Positions 1-9,820 of a stretch of DNA of 64,000 nt are shown here, piece by piece. Under the pieces are notes generated by a model, which did no database searches, had not been told where the DNA came from, and saw only the letters and a program-made list of their open reading frames with translations. The stretch spans positions 3,269,501 to 3,333,500 of the forward strand of contig NZ_CP047023.1 of assembly GCF_009796765.1 (NCBI RefSeq), given 5' to 3'. The first letter of the stretch is position 1, and the number at the start of each line of letters is the position of its first letter. Source of the stretch: Paraglaciecola sp. L3A3 (GTDB lineage Bacteria; Pseudomonadota; Gammaproteobacteria; Enterobacterales; Alteromonadaceae). Position numbers and translations under genes: made by a program.

Positions 1-226
1 AATTAAAATACAGACAATACTCAGCAGGATTTTTGGCTTTCCAGTCAAATCGAATGGTACTGCCGCTTTTACACAAGTAGCTGGGCTCACCCCATTTTAA
101 GGTTTCACTGATATCAGTAATTTTCTGTTGTTCAGCTACAGTAAAAATAAGGTCACGTAAATTGTGTAACAACACCGCTACCTCAGGTGGGTAAGTAGCA
201 AATTTTTGTTGTACTCCAAGCTCCAT
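1..226 (-). CDS. DUF1801 family protein, N-terminal part (cut by window edge)
   Basis: Reading leftward from an ATG at 224-226, the frame is open for 75 codons to the window edge. It begins MELGVQQKFATYPP and continues through a segment with LKWGEPSYL and IRFDWKAKNP. The WGEPSY-type motif followed by a phenylalanine-rich strand is typical of the small DUF1801 (YdhG-like) alpha/beta proteins, whose function is poorly defined. An AAGGAA ribosome site lies about 8 bases before the ATG. The C-terminal half is outside the window, so length and integrity cannot be judged. It is upstream of and co-directional with nothing else visible. The family call is from motif memory only. Confidence 0.65.
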   Translation of the reverse strand, partial: MELGVQQKFATYPPEVAVLLHNLRDLIFTVAEQQKITDISETLKWGEPSYLCKSGSTIRFDWKAKNPAEYCLYFN

Positions 227-262
227 AACAAGATTCCTTTTGAACTCTGTAAAAACCAAACA

Positions 263-3200
263 TTAATTTTTCAAATGAGAATATATCACCCGTAAACTAT
301 TGTTTAGTGAACGTTTCACAGTAGGCCAAGAAATAGAGATATTGTCTACTAAACCTTGCTGACAATCTGTTTCTAATCGACTCACTACATCAGTTAAGGC
401 TGCAGAATTTACACTTTGTGCCACAAAAGATAATTTACGGGCGCCACGTAATATACTGGTGACGTCTTCTTCGTCAATAGCTTGTTCTGTCAGTTCGATA
501 GCTTGTTCAAATTCTTCCATTAAGGCTTTCAGTGCCACAGGTAAAGGTTCGTTACTTGTTTGTTTCTGTAGATAATGCAACAAGTCAAACCACACAGCAG
601 GCTCACTCGGCATGGTTAATTGAGCAATAGCCTGTAACCTTTCATTTGGGCTGTCTATTTCTTGTTCTTGAGCCTGTTGTAACTCTTCTTTATGAGCTTC
701 TAGTAATTCAGATTCTTGAGCCGCTAACATTGATTCTTTCGTTTCGAGTTGTTGTTTAGCCTCTTGTAAGGCTGATTCTTTAGAATCCAGTTGCTGTTTA
801 CTGGTTTGTAACTCTTGCTCTAAGTTTTTTAGCTGCGCAGATAATTCAGCATGATCACTATGTTTATCATTCAGACTTTCTTTACTGTCAGCATATTCTT
901 TTTGCACACTGGCTAATGCCTGAGTCAGTTCAGCTTGTTTGGCTTCTAAAGAATGAATATTTTGCTCACTACCCTGTAAAGAATTTTGCTGCTGCTTTAA
1001 TTGTTGTTGGAGTTTGTTCTCTTGTAGCTCTTGTTGCTTTAAACGTTCAGCTAACTGCTCTGCTTGCTTACGTGCTTCATCTAGCTCTTGTTGTAATTTT
1101 TGTTCACCTGATTGCGTTTCAGATACTTGTGACTCTGCAACTTGTAACTGTTGTAAATTACCGGCTAAGGTTTCTTGAAGTTGGGTATTTTGCTTTTCAG
1201 CGTCAAGTAAAGCTTGCTGCAATTGCTGTTTTTGTAATTCAATCTCAGCATGATGTTTACGCCATTGTTCGTCACTACCCTCAATCATTTCTTTTTGCTT
1301 ACTAGCTCTATTTTCAACATCAGACAGTTCAACAGTTAATTGTTCTAGTTTTTGTTGATGAGCTAAACGGGCTAATTTTTCGGTATCGGCTTGGCTTTGT
1401 ATCTCTGCTAACTTGCCTTGGGTGTTAGCTAATTCATGCCGTTTAGCCTGCACTTCACTCTGTAATGCTTGTTGTTGTTGTTGCCAATCTTGATCTGTTT
1501 GAGCGATTTTTTGCTTTTGCTGAGTACTGCTTTGTTCCATTTCAGACAGCTCAGTTTGTAATTTTTCTAACAAGGCCTGTTGTGTTTTTTTCTCACGTTT
1601 TTCAGCTTCAGTTTGTTGAATTGTTTTTAATAAAGCATGTTCAGTTTCTTGTAACTGCTCTTGTTTAGCTTGTAACTCTTGCATCAACTGCGTCTGTTGT
1701 TGTTGCATGTCACCTTTTTGCTGAGTCGACATTTCTTCAAACTTTTGCATTTCATTTTGCAAATGTTCAACATGACGCACTTTATTGGTTAATTCCGACT
1801 GCGCCATTTTACAAGTTTGTTCTAACTGACGACGTTGTAATTCTGCTTGTTCGCTAGCTTTACGTTGATTGATTAATGACTGTCTTAGTTTTTCACTGGT
1901 ATTATCTGAACTGGTTAACTGGGATTGTAACGAACTAATTTGACTGCCTACTTGATTGATCTGTTGATCTTTTTCTTCGATAGAATGTTGTAATTGTTCT
2001 ATTTCAGCGACAAAATCTTGCATTTTATTTTGTTGAACCATTTGTTGCTGTTGTAAGTTTTCGGCATTTTTTTCGCTTTCTTGCAGATTTTTTTGTGCGG
2101 CTTTGAATTTTTTCTCGCTGTATTGCAGAGCATCAGAAATTTGATTACGTTGATTTTGTAAACCTGTTACTTTTTCAATTGACTCTTCTAATTGAGCTGT
2201 CAGTTCGCTATTGGCATCTTGCGCCTCCGCCAACATAGAACGGTTTTGTTTATATTCTTTTTGTAAACTTTGTAAGTTGTGAGTGACACTATCATGGGCC
2301 TCTTGCAAACTACTAAAGGCTTGTTGTTTCTCACTCAAGTCATCCTGAGCAGCTTGTAATTGAGATTCTGTTTTGGCTAGATTTTGCATCTTAGATACAA
2401 GTTGGGCTTGGCTAGATTGTAATTGCTGCTGTTTTTCTGCCACTTGTTTTTCAGCTTCTTGATGAAGATGAATAGCTTCTTTTCTTGCTTGATCAGCTTG
2501 TTGGATTTGTCTGAAATCCATCCAAAGACACAAAATTGAATCAAACTCTTGGCCTTTATACATAGGCACATAGGTAACTTGGCAAGGAAGGTTTTCATTT
2601 CCTACTTTATGCTGCCAACTAAAAAACTTCGCCTTGCCATCTAGTTTAACTTTAGTGACTTGCCTTTCTAGCTCAGTTGCCGCTATTTCATCTACATTTA
2701 GTTTTGGTGAATAAGGCATTTCCCCCAATAACTCTTGTTGATCTTCTATTTTGAAAAACTCGCAAGCTGCCGGATTAAGCTGAGTAAATCCTTGCTCAGA
2801 TAAAATAGCCATTGGCATGCTGCTGTGTTGTAACAAACTCTCAAATTTATCTTGTTGAAATTGTTCCCCTGCCCTGTCCGAAATCCAGCATAGGTATTCT
2901 TGTTTTTCTTTATTTAACAGATCAACATGTAATTCACTGGCATATAATTCACCATTTTTGCCTTTAATATGCGCATGAAACTGGCGTAACCGTCCTGTTT
3001 GTTGGATCAACTTAGCCGCTTTACCTGCATTACTAGGATCATTAAATAGTTGATAAAATGTACCTTGTTTAAGATCACGTTCACTGACGCCGAGTTTGTC
3101 AGTCATAGCAATATTGGCGCTAACAATACGATCATCCGCATCAATAGTAGCCACCGAAAGTGGCGCTAAATCTAAAATAGTAGTGAAGTGTTTACGGGTT

Positions 3201-4597
3201 TGTAGCAACTCTGCTTTAGTTTGAGTTAATTCAGTCAAATCTTGCAGCACACCTAACATACCAGTGCTTTGTTTATTGCTATTTATCATCTCCTGCAGTT
3301 TTAACTTTAAAGTTAAAGGTTTGCCATCGGCCAATTGGCTAACAAATTCCTTGTCCTTAGATAAACTAACGGCAACAGTATTTCTCGTCTTAGCCATATG
3401 TAACTTATTGATTTCTTCAGGCCATAAAGCCAGTTCTTCAATCGATTTACCTAAAATATTACTTTGCTTTAGTTTAAATAAACGTTCAAAAGCCAAATTA
3501 CAATCAATTAAATTGGCATCTTTATCGGTAATATAAATAGGGTTGGGGCTCGATGTCAGCAAGGTTTTAATTTGTATTTGTTGCGCTTGATTCGCATTTT
3601 TTTGTTGAGTTAATTCAGTTAAATCATGCACCAATAAATCCATTTTAACTGTCTGACCTTCCGCATTTTTCTCACGACTTAGGCCCACACATCTAATAGG
3701 TACAACTTTTACAGCACTTTGTTCAATAGGCTGACTACCATTAACAACTGGTTGTTGACTCAAATCAAAGATTAATTCACAACGAATATCTAATTGATGG
3801 CTGGTGACTGCTTTAGCTAAAGCTTGTTCCCACTCATATAGGTGAGCTTTCGTTATTCTTTGATTAAGAGATTTTATTTCGTTCAGTTCAAGATCGAGAT
3901 CTGCAAACAAAGCGACAAATACAGGATCAGCAGTAAAAGTATTATTTACAAAATCCAAGCTTAATTTAGCTACGCCACTATTAATTAATGCCTCATCTAA
4001 ATTACTAATGTCATTCTCGACCTGGTTAATTCTATTTTGATAATTAGTCACATCCACTAAAGACAGCACATAAGCTACACCAGTTAAAGCTGGATCTGCT
4101 TGGCTAAACCCTAAGTGTAAATGGCGACGACTGGTGGCTAAATATGTTTGAAAGCTGGAGTATTGAGAGACCGAAAGAGCCTGCTTGACATGCTCTTGGC
4201 AATTCTCGCTGAATAAACTGGCGAAGGTTTGCTGTAACAACTTGTCTGCTTTACCGCCTAGTAAAGTGGCTGCAGTACTGTTTATATAAACAATATGTCC
4301 AGCAGTGTTTATATGCACTATTCCTGACTTAACTTCGCTTTGTAATGCCAGCTGTTGGTTTAGTTGTATATGTTTATTATTTAATGTTTTGCGACTATTA
4401 GATAATTTAAACTTTAGGACCAGCAAGAGGATCAGCACAATAGCCGATATTATTCCTAGAGTAAGGTAACTCACATTAATTGTTTCTTGACTAAATTCTG
4501 TGAAATCAGAGTTGACAGCAAAAATTGCGCGGCTAAAAAGGCATAAAACTATCCATTGAATGCTAATCAACCAATCCAAAAATATACGCAGTGCCAT
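263..4597 (-). CDS. membrane multi-PAS protein with giant coiled coil and Hpt-like C-terminus
   Basis: 1,444 residues. Two hydrophobic segments near the N-terminus (about 10-28 and 44-64) suggest membrane anchoring. Four PAS-like modules follow, at roughly 75-180, 345-460, 465-580 and 585-690, with typical PAS turns such as IYITDKDANLIDCN and AILSEQGFTQLNPAA. Residues about 690-1320 form an extremely Gln/Glu-rich coiled coil. The last ~120 residues resemble a histidine phosphotransfer four-helix bundle, but where HSLKG is expected the sequence reads ARKLSF (Arg near residue 1387), so there is no phosphoacceptor His. I see no HisKA, HATPase, receiver, GGDEF, EAL or MCP domain. The role may be structural or polar scaffolding, or sensing through protein contacts. 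That is inference; the architecture is what is seen. It stands alone, with 263 bases to the next gene. Confidence 0.75.
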   Translation of the reverse strand: MALRIFLDWLISIQWIVLCLFSRAIFAVNSDFTEFSQETINVSYLTLGIISAIVLILLLVLKFKLSNSRKTLNNKHIQLNQQLALQSEVKSGIVHINTAGHIVYINSTAATLLGGKADKLLQQTFASLFSENCQEHVKQALSVSQYSSFQTYLATSRRHLHLGFSQADPALTGVAYVLSLVDVTNYQNRINQVENDISNLDEALINSGVAKLSLDFVNNTFTADPVFVALFADLDLELNEIKSLNQRITKAHLYEWEQALAKAVTSHQLDIRCELIFDLSQQPVVNGSQPIEQSAVKVVPIRCVGLSREKNAEGQTVKMDLLVHDLTELTQQKNANQAQQIQIKTLLTSSPNPIYITDKDANLIDCNLAFERLFKLKQSNILGKSIEELALWPEEINKLHMAKTRNTVAVSLSKDKEFVSQLADGKPLTLKLKLQEMINSNKQSTGMLGVLQDLTELTQTKAELLQTRKHFTTILDLAPLSVATIDADDRIVSANIAMTDKLGVSERDLKQGTFYQLFNDPSNAGKAAKLIQQTGRLRQFHAHIKGKNGELYASELHVDLLNKEKQEYLCWISDRAGEQFQQDKFESLLQHSSMPMAILSEQGFTQLNPAACEFFKIEDQQELLGEMPYSPKLNVDEIAATELERQVTKVKLDGKAKFFSWQHKVGNENLPCQVTYVPMYKGQEFDSILCLWMDFRQIQQADQARKEAIHLHQEAEKQVAEKQQQLQSSQAQLVSKMQNLAKTESQLQAAQDDLSEKQQAFSSLQEAHDSVTHNLQSLQKEYKQNRSMLAEAQDANSELTAQLEESIEKVTGLQNQRNQISDALQYSEKKFKAAQKNLQESEKNAENLQQQQMVQQNKMQDFVAEIEQLQHSIEEKDQQINQVGSQISSLQSQLTSSDNTSEKLRQSLINQRKASEQAELQRRQLEQTCKMAQSELTNKVRHVEHLQNEMQKFEEMSTQQKGDMQQQQTQLMQELQAKQEQLQETEHALLKTIQQTEAEKREKKTQQALLEKLQTELSEMEQSSTQQKQKIAQTDQDWQQQQQALQSEVQAKRHELANTQGKLAEIQSQADTEKLARLAHQQKLEQLTVELSDVENRASKQKEMIEGSDEQWRKHHAEIELQKQQLQQALLDAEKQNTQLQETLAGNLQQLQVAESQVSETQSGEQKLQQELDEARKQAEQLAERLKQQELQENKLQQQLKQQQNSLQGSEQNIHSLEAKQAELTQALASVQKEYADSKESLNDKHSDHAELSAQLKNLEQELQTSKQQLDSKESALQEAKQQLETKESMLAAQESELLEAHKEELQQAQEQEIDSPNERLQAIAQLTMPSEPAVWFDLLHYLQKQTSNEPLPVALKALMEEFEQAIELTEQAIDEEDVTSILRGARKLSFVAQSVNSAALTDVVSRLETDCQQGLVDNISISWPTVKRSLNNSLRVIYSHLKN

Positions 4598-4860
4598 GGC
4601 ACAATATCCACATTATTAAATTAATAGCAGTCTAGGGTATAGATCGCACTCAATTCTAAACAGTATCAATACTAGCAACGGGTATTAAGCAATATACCTA
4701 ATGGAAGAATAAAAAAATGATACCGAAGGGGGATAGCGAAAGAACTTGATACCTCATATGAATTGTTATTCTAGGAATACAACTCATCTAATTGTTGGTA
4801 GCAAGTCCTTGGTAAATATTATTGATAATAATCTGAAAATGTATGCTTAATAACGAGCAA

Positions 4861-5589
4861 TTATTTGTTGTTCGCCGCCGACCATCCTATCAACTTTTGT
4901 AAATGTATGGTTGAGCTCAACATAAGATGAATAACTTGTAAAAGACCGGATTGATGGGCTTTTTTCAAAGCTGCGCCGGTTAATTTATCAATGGCCTTTT
5001 TATCAAAACCGTATAATCCATTTAAATCGACTTTGCCTCTATTTGGGATCTCTACTGTTATTGTCACAGGTTCAATCAGTTTTAGATCTTCGGCTTCTTT
5101 AAGTAATGCGGCCGTATAAGGCACTCCTCCCATTATTTGTGAAAAAGTCGTCTCTATTTTCTGCAGATATTCTGTTTTATTACCCTGTTCATCAAACAAG
5201 GCTGCACCTTTCTTTTTATTCACTTGTTCAGCAGCAACATCAATTGCAAGATGCCCTTGATCCATTTTATTTTTATCAGGCATGTAAGCTTGAAATGGAC
5301 GTCGAATAATATCTAAAGGCATATATGTCGCACGCCAATTATTACCATCTAAATACAAGTTTTCGCCAGCGTCAAAACCTAAAACAGCGGTTAATTGCAG
5401 CTCACCAGAACTAGGGCTTTTAGTCATAAAAATAGCGTATTCGTGAACTAAGGTATTTAACTCACTAACAATAACACTCGACACATTTACTCTATTAAGT
5501 TTGGTATTTAATAGACTAGTGTCGATCTTAAGATTTTTATGTATTTTGCTGTCTAACAACTCAAAAGTACTATTTGTTGATTCAGTCAT
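4861..5589 (-). CDS. SapC family protein
   Basis: 242 residues, no signal peptide. The middle shows the SapC pattern: a hydrophobic strand with EYAIFMTK, then LTAVLGFDAGENLYL, a W..TYMPLDIIRRPF segment, LAID, and the acidic ALFDEQGNKTEYLQ block before a helical ...LLKEAEDLKLIEP region. The family was named after a Campylobacter surface-layer locus gene, but its members are small soluble proteins of unknown activity. They are often found beside PrnA-like halogenase and TonB-receptor genes in Caulobacter, Xanthomonas and Alteromonadales. The start has a good GAGGGA ribosome site. The gene is divergent from halogenase H1, and the shared 372-base gap contains two copies of the TTGTTAACAA palindrome. 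Family assignment is fairly firm; function is unknown. Confidence 0.8.
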   Translation of the reverse strand: MTESTNSTFELLDSKIHKNLKIDTSLLNTKLNRVNVSSVIVSELNTLVHEYAIFMTKSPSSGELQLTAVLGFDAGENLYLDGNNWRATYMPLDIIRRPFQAYMPDKNKMDQGHLAIDVAAEQVNKKKGAALFDEQGNKTEYLQKIETTFSQIMGGVPYTAALLKEAEDLKLIEPVTITVEIPNRGKVDLNGLYGFDKKAIDKLTGAALKKAHQSGLLQVIHLMLSSTIHLQKLIGWSAANNK

Positions 5590-5741
5590 ATATCCCTCAA
5601 TTAAATTAATTAATACCGCAGAGGTATTTTGTTTTTTTAAACTAACAGCTCACATTGACTGAATATTATTCGAGTCTGCAAAGTAAGTGTATGATTTGAT
5701 AATTCTGTTGCTAGATATTAACGTAGATCAGAAATGAAACC

Positions 5742-5755
5742 AATTGTTAACAATT
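5742..5755. promoter_or_regulatory. putative operator AATTGTTAACAATT (sapC side)
   Basis: A perfect 14-base palindrome, 153 bases upstream of the sapC start. The same TTGTTAACAA core occurs upstream of H1, TBDR1 (twice) and TBDR2. Recurrence in the control regions of functionally linked genes suggests a repressor or activator site. No regulator gene for it is visible in the window. Confidence 0.6.
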
Positions 5756-5872
5756 AATTTAAATCCCTAAAACGCCAAATAATGATGTATTCAAGTATTA
5801 ATAGAAATTTTTAAACCAGCATATTTGAGCAATATCATGTAACACATATTCTAATTTAGTCCTTTATTATGT

Positions 5873-5884
5873 ATTGTTAACAAT
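5873..5884. promoter_or_regulatory. putative operator ATTGTTAACAAT (H1 side)
   Basis: A perfect 12-base palindrome, 78 bases upstream of halogenase H1. It lies directly after a TATTAT (5865-5870) that could serve as a -10 box, so a bound protein would sit at the transcription start region. It has the same core as the sapC, TBDR1 and TBDR2 sites. Confidence 0.6.
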
Positions 5885-5961
5885 CTGCATCCAGTTAGCT
5901 ATTTTACTTAATATTAAGCAAATGTGAATTGGGTTATTCATAAAATCATGGTGAGGTTTAA

Positions 5962-7428
5962 ATGAGCAACAAGATAAATAAATTGGTTATCCTAGGTGGT
6001 GGTACTGCTGGTTGGATGGCAGCAGCAATGATTTCAAAAACTCTAACCAAACTAGATATTACCTTAGTAGAATCTGATCAAATTGGTACAATAGGTGTCG
6101 GTGAAGCCACTATTCCCAGCTTACATTTTTTTAATGACATTTTAGGTCTCAACTCAACTGAGTTTACCAAACAAACCTCTGGCACTTTCAAACTCGGTAT
6201 CCAATTTGAAAACTGGCATAAACAAGATGCCAGTTACTTTCATGGTTTTGGTTCAACAGGTTTAGGCATGTGGGCAGCCAATTTTCATGAATATTGGAAA
6301 CGAGGCCTTGATTTAGGTATTTCCAAACCTTTTAGCCGTTATAATTTTGAAGCTCAAGCTGCACTTGACAATAAATTTGCCCATCAAGCAAACGGGGTGA
6401 ACTTTGCTTATCATCTAGATGCTAGCCTTTACGCTAAGATGTTAAAACAAGAATCCATTAAAAATGGCGTCACTCGTATCGAGGGCATGGTCAATCAAGT
6501 TCATACGGATCCTATGAACGGCAATATCACTAGCCTTGAATTAAAAGACGGGCAAAAAATTGAAGGGGATTTATTCATTGATTGCTCTGGATTTAAGGGG
6601 CTACTTATTGATGAAACCTTAAAAACCCCTTTCACTGACTGGTCACATTGGTTACCTATGGATCGCGCGATTGCCGTACAAACCAAATTAACCAATTCGC
6701 CAGCCCCTTACACTCGTTCCATAGCTCATCATGCAGGTTGGCAATGGCGCATCCCCTTACAGCACCGTATGGGTAATGGCATAGTCTATTCCAGTCAATA
6801 TATGAATGATGATGAAGCAAAGAGTATGCTGTTATCCAGCATTGAAGGGGAAACTCTGACTGAACCAAGAGTAATCAAATTTAAAACAGGTCATAGAACA
6901 CAGCTTTGGAACAAAAACTGTATTGCCATGGGCTTAGCCGGCGGATTTATCGAGCCTTTAGAATCCACTGCTATACACATTATTCAACAAGGGATCATGC
7001 AGTTGATCCAATATTTCCCAAGCAATGATATCAACGAATTGCAAGTGGCTGAGTATAATGATTATATGTGCCGTGACTACAATGAAATTAAAGACTTTAT
7101 CATTTTGCATTACTGCCAAACAGAAAGGGAAGACTCACCTTTTTGGAAGTTTTGTAAAAATATGAATATACCTGATTCTTTAAAAGCCAGAATGGAATTA
7201 TTTAAAAAGACAGGCCGATTTGTACAAAAAAGAAATGAAATATTTGTCGATTCTTGGTTACAAGTAATGATAGGTCAAGGTCTAGTGCCAGATGTACATC
7301 ACCCTATTGCAGATGAATTAACTGAACCGGCATTAGCAAATTTTTTAAAGCAAATAGAAAATGATATTCAAGCAAAAGTGCAACAAATGCCCACTCACGG
7401 TGAGTATTTAAAGTCTATTAGTAAATAA
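5962..7428 (+). CDS. flavin-dependent (tryptophan) halogenase-like protein H1
   Basis: 488 residues of the PrnA/tryptophan halogenase family (PF04820), FADH2- and O2-dependent enzymes that oxidise halide and halogenate an aromatic substrate. Seen: the FAD-binding GGGTAGW at 12-18; the GVGEATIP loop; FKLGIQFENW with Lys77 at the place of the catalytic Lys79 of PrnA; GWQWRIP (Trp260, Trp262) matching WxWxIP; and FIEPLESTAIH, whose Glu matches catalytic Glu346 of PrnA. All hallmarks are intact. The substrate cannot be told; no flavin reductase, NRPS or PKS is nearby. The ATG start has GTGAGG upstream. It converges on LP1 with a shared terminator and is divergent from sapC. It most resembles H5 in motif spacing. 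Confidence 0.85.
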   Translation: MSNKINKLVILGGGTAGWMAAAMISKTLTKLDITLVESDQIGTIGVGEATIPSLHFFNDILGLNSTEFTKQTSGTFKLGIQFENWHKQDASYFHGFGSTGLGMWAANFHEYWKRGLDLGISKPFSRYNFEAQAALDNKFAHQANGVNFAYHLDASLYAKMLKQESIKNGVTRIEGMVNQVHTDPMNGNITSLELKDGQKIEGDLFIDCSGFKGLLIDETLKTPFTDWSHWLPMDRAIAVQTKLTNSPAPYTRSIAHHAGWQWRIPLQHRMGNGIVYSSQYMNDDEAKSMLLSSIEGETLTEPRVIKFKTGHRTQLWNKNCIAMGLAGGFIEPLESTAIHIIQQGIMQLIQYFPSNDINELQVAEYNDYMCRDYNEIKDFIILHYCQTEREDSPFWKFCKNMNIPDSLKARMELFKKTGRFVQKRNEIFVDSWLQVMIGQGLVPDVHHPIADELTEPALANFLKQIENDIQAKVQQMPTHGEYLKSISK

Positions 7429-7473
7429 CCTGAATTAAACTAAAATTTAAAGACACTATTCTATACCCAATAA

Positions 7474-7505
7474 AAAAGCCCGATGAAACAATCCACCGGG
7501 CTTTT
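7474..7505. terminator. bidirectional terminator between H1 and LP1
   Basis: A nine-base stem (AAAAGCCCG at 7474-7482 with CGGGCTTTT at 7497-7505) around a 14-base loop, A-rich on the left and T-rich on the right. It lies between the converging H1 and LP1 stop codons and can serve both. Confidence 0.8.
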
Positions 7506-7517
7506 ATTAATTATTAT

Positions 7518-9755
7518 CTAGTTTGGAATAGCAATCAAACGTAGATTATTAATGTAATATTGAGCATTTGCTTGAGTAAATGTGATATCAAGGGTCATCG
7601 TTTCTTGCGACCAATCGATTTCAGCGCTTCTGCCGTAATTCTCAGAAATAATCACATCTTGTGGCATAATGTTAGCAGCCCAAGTAATAGGATTATTACT
7701 AGCAGCAATACTGTCTACGCCATTTGATAAACTCACGCTATAACCAACAGAATCAGCTAACCCCAAAGCAGCATGATTGATTAGTTGACCTTCTATAGAT
7801 AAAACGTAACGAGCATTAGATTTAATCGCGCCAGCTTTAAGAGGTAAACTCACTGTGACTGATGACTCAGCGCCAACATCAACGAACAGCTTTTTATCGC
7901 CAGCGTCATCACGAATTTCCACAACACCTGCGTTAGACACAATAGCTTCGTTATTTTCAAACAAACCTATATTATCTACTAAGATATCATGCACAGCCGT
8001 GTCGATACCGCCGTATTCAACCACAGAAATGTCATCAAAGTGATGTACCGCTCTTGGATCATATTGTCCAATATCCCATTGCAGAGTTGAACCTTCATAA
8101 CCAGCCCATGCACCCATATGCGTACCGACTAGAGTGATAATTTCTTTCCACTCACCAGCTGGTTGTACCGCAGGACGAGCTGCATTCCAAAACTTATTGT
8201 TTAAAGTAGTGTTAGTTACCCAAACTGGAGAAAACGGGTTAGCAGAACTAGGCAAGTCTTCTGGGTTTCTTAAACCATAAGAAAATGCGTATTTTTGACC
8301 TGCTTCTAGGGTAGCAATGTCATCAAGACCAATATAACAAATAGCCCCATCGAGCAGTAACCCATAATTACCAGACCGCGCAGCGTCTTCTGAAATAAAG
8401 ATCCCTTGATCACCACCACAGTTCCAGTTATGGGCGTAACCGAAGGTAAAAGTAGCAAGATTAGCTTGGGTAAATTGACCAACATATAAAGGGTTTTCTA
8501 AATCAACATTCGACGCAACAACAGCCCCTAAGTTAACTTGTTCTCCTTCAACCATGATAGATAAAGTACGCTTACCATCAGTTACGTTACCATTATCATC
8601 CGCTACGGTATAAATCACTTCAGCCGCTTTAAATGTTTTACCCACTTTAGCTTCTGTGAAAAAAGCATGAGAATCGATTGTCACAGTACCGTTTGCTTCA
8701 TCAATATCTAAAATACCAAAATCTAGATCAGAAGTTTTACCATTGACTGTTACATCACTAATGACAATTTCATCTCCTTCACGCTCAACAATCCCCTGTT
8801 TTAAATCAACAACAGTAACGCCTGAGGTTTCAGGAACAATTTCATTAGTAAAATATTCTTCTACTTTAGGTGAACCAGGTATGTCTTCAACCGCCAAAAG
8901 GGTAAGAGATAAATCACGTGAAAGTGCGTGATTATGATCATTCACATCATAGGTAAACTTAAAGTCATAACTTAAACCGCGTGTTAACAAGCTAGAAATT
9001 GAAGTGACATCAAACTCTACTTGTTGTGTTGTATATGTCACATCATCCTCTGCGTCGTCAGGTGTACCCATATCATTCACTTTTTCAACATCAACTATAG
9101 AAAAGGCTAGGTCAAATGGATTGGCTGCGTCAGCAACGATATTAGATGCAGACAATACCGCATCTTGAGCATCTTGATCTGTGACTCCCGTTAATAATTC
9201 CAAGCTAATGGTGTCATTATCTAACGTGCCACCAGCTGATAGCCCAGCTTCAAATTCCGGTGCAAAGTCTTCACCTACCAACTCAACCGTCACTTTACGC
9301 GCTACACTATGTTCACCATCTGAAATATTATACTCAGCAACAACTGATAATATTTGATCGCTATCAACCTGAGCTTCTGCCAAAATTGGACGATAATTAA
9401 TAAAATTACCGTCTATCACTACTGCGCCAGCTACCAGCTCCAAATCACTGGTGATAACATTTCCTGATGTATCTTTAATAGACGCAGTCAAAACAACGTC
9501 TTTAACTGTCAAGTAATCCTTATCTGCGTCTTTAGCCACAGTATCGTTGGTTGTATTACCTGAGGTAGTTGTACCTAATAAATCAACAACTTTTAATTCC
9601 CACTTTTCAGGTAAAGATACAAAAATATCACCACCGTGGGTAGGAGCACTAGTATTTGGTTTTGCTTCATATTCATAATCAGGTGTATTACAACCAGTTA
9701 AGGCTAATAACACCGAGCCGGCTAATAAAGCATGAGATTTTTTAAATGTTTTCAT
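7518..9755 (-). CDS. large lipoprotein LP1 with Ig/cadherin-like and CBM-like domains (TBDR1 partner)
   Basis: 745 residues from the ATG at 9753-9755. An in-frame TTG five codons earlier exists but has no better ribosome site. The N-terminus MKTFKKSHALLAGSVLLALTG-C is a clear lipobox signal peptide. Several repeated beta-rich segments follow (...YNISDGEHSVARKVTVELVGED..., ...YTVADDNGNVTDGKRTLSIMV...), which look like cadherin or bacterial Ig folds. Two C-terminal jelly-roll-like units end in HFDDISVVEY and YYINNLRLIAIPN, a finish common in CBM4/9-type carbohydrate-binding domains. It follows TBDR1 by 65 bases in the same direction, and LP2 follows TBDR2 likewise, so a surface binding partner of the receptor is likely (inference). 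There are no catalytic motifs. Confidence 0.7.
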   Translation of the reverse strand: MKTFKKSHALLAGSVLLALTGCNTPDYEYEAKPNTSAPTHGGDIFVSLPEKWELKVVDLLGTTTSGNTTNDTVAKDADKDYLTVKDVVLTASIKDTSGNVITSDLELVAGAVVIDGNFINYRPILAEAQVDSDQILSVVAEYNISDGEHSVARKVTVELVGEDFAPEFEAGLSAGGTLDNDTISLELLTGVTDQDAQDAVLSASNIVADAANPFDLAFSIVDVEKVNDMGTPDDAEDDVTYTTQQVEFDVTSISSLLTRGLSYDFKFTYDVNDHNHALSRDLSLTLLAVEDIPGSPKVEEYFTNEIVPETSGVTVVDLKQGIVEREGDEIVISDVTVNGKTSDLDFGILDIDEANGTVTIDSHAFFTEAKVGKTFKAAEVIYTVADDNGNVTDGKRTLSIMVEGEQVNLGAVVASNVDLENPLYVGQFTQANLATFTFGYAHNWNCGGDQGIFISEDAARSGNYGLLLDGAICYIGLDDIATLEAGQKYAFSYGLRNPEDLPSSANPFSPVWVTNTTLNNKFWNAARPAVQPAGEWKEIITLVGTHMGAWAGYEGSTLQWDIGQYDPRAVHHFDDISVVEYGGIDTAVHDILVDNIGLFENNEAIVSNAGVVEIRDDAGDKKLFVDVGAESSVTVSLPLKAGAIKSNARYVLSIEGQLINHAALGLADSVGYSVSLSNGVDSIAASNNPITWAANIMPQDVIISENYGRSAEIDWSQETMTLDITFTQANAQYYINNLRLIAIPN

Positions 9756-9820
9756 AATTATATTTACCAATATCTGTCAATTCCATGCACGGGCCTTAGC
9801 CCGCACATATCGTAGTATTC

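Noticed and set aside
916..1668. Plus-strand open frames of 129 and 67 codons opposite the coiled coil
   Set aside because: They are antisense to a Gln-rich repeat (CAA/TTG codons read as Leu/Val), have no ribosome site and give biased hydrophobic sequences. They are shadows of the 1,444-residue gene.
4598..4860. A c-di-GMP-type riboswitch or small gene before the PAS giant (patch GATACCGAAGGGGGATAGCG)
   Set aside because: No complete riboswitch core or paired helices could be drawn, and no open frame of useful length has a ribosome site.
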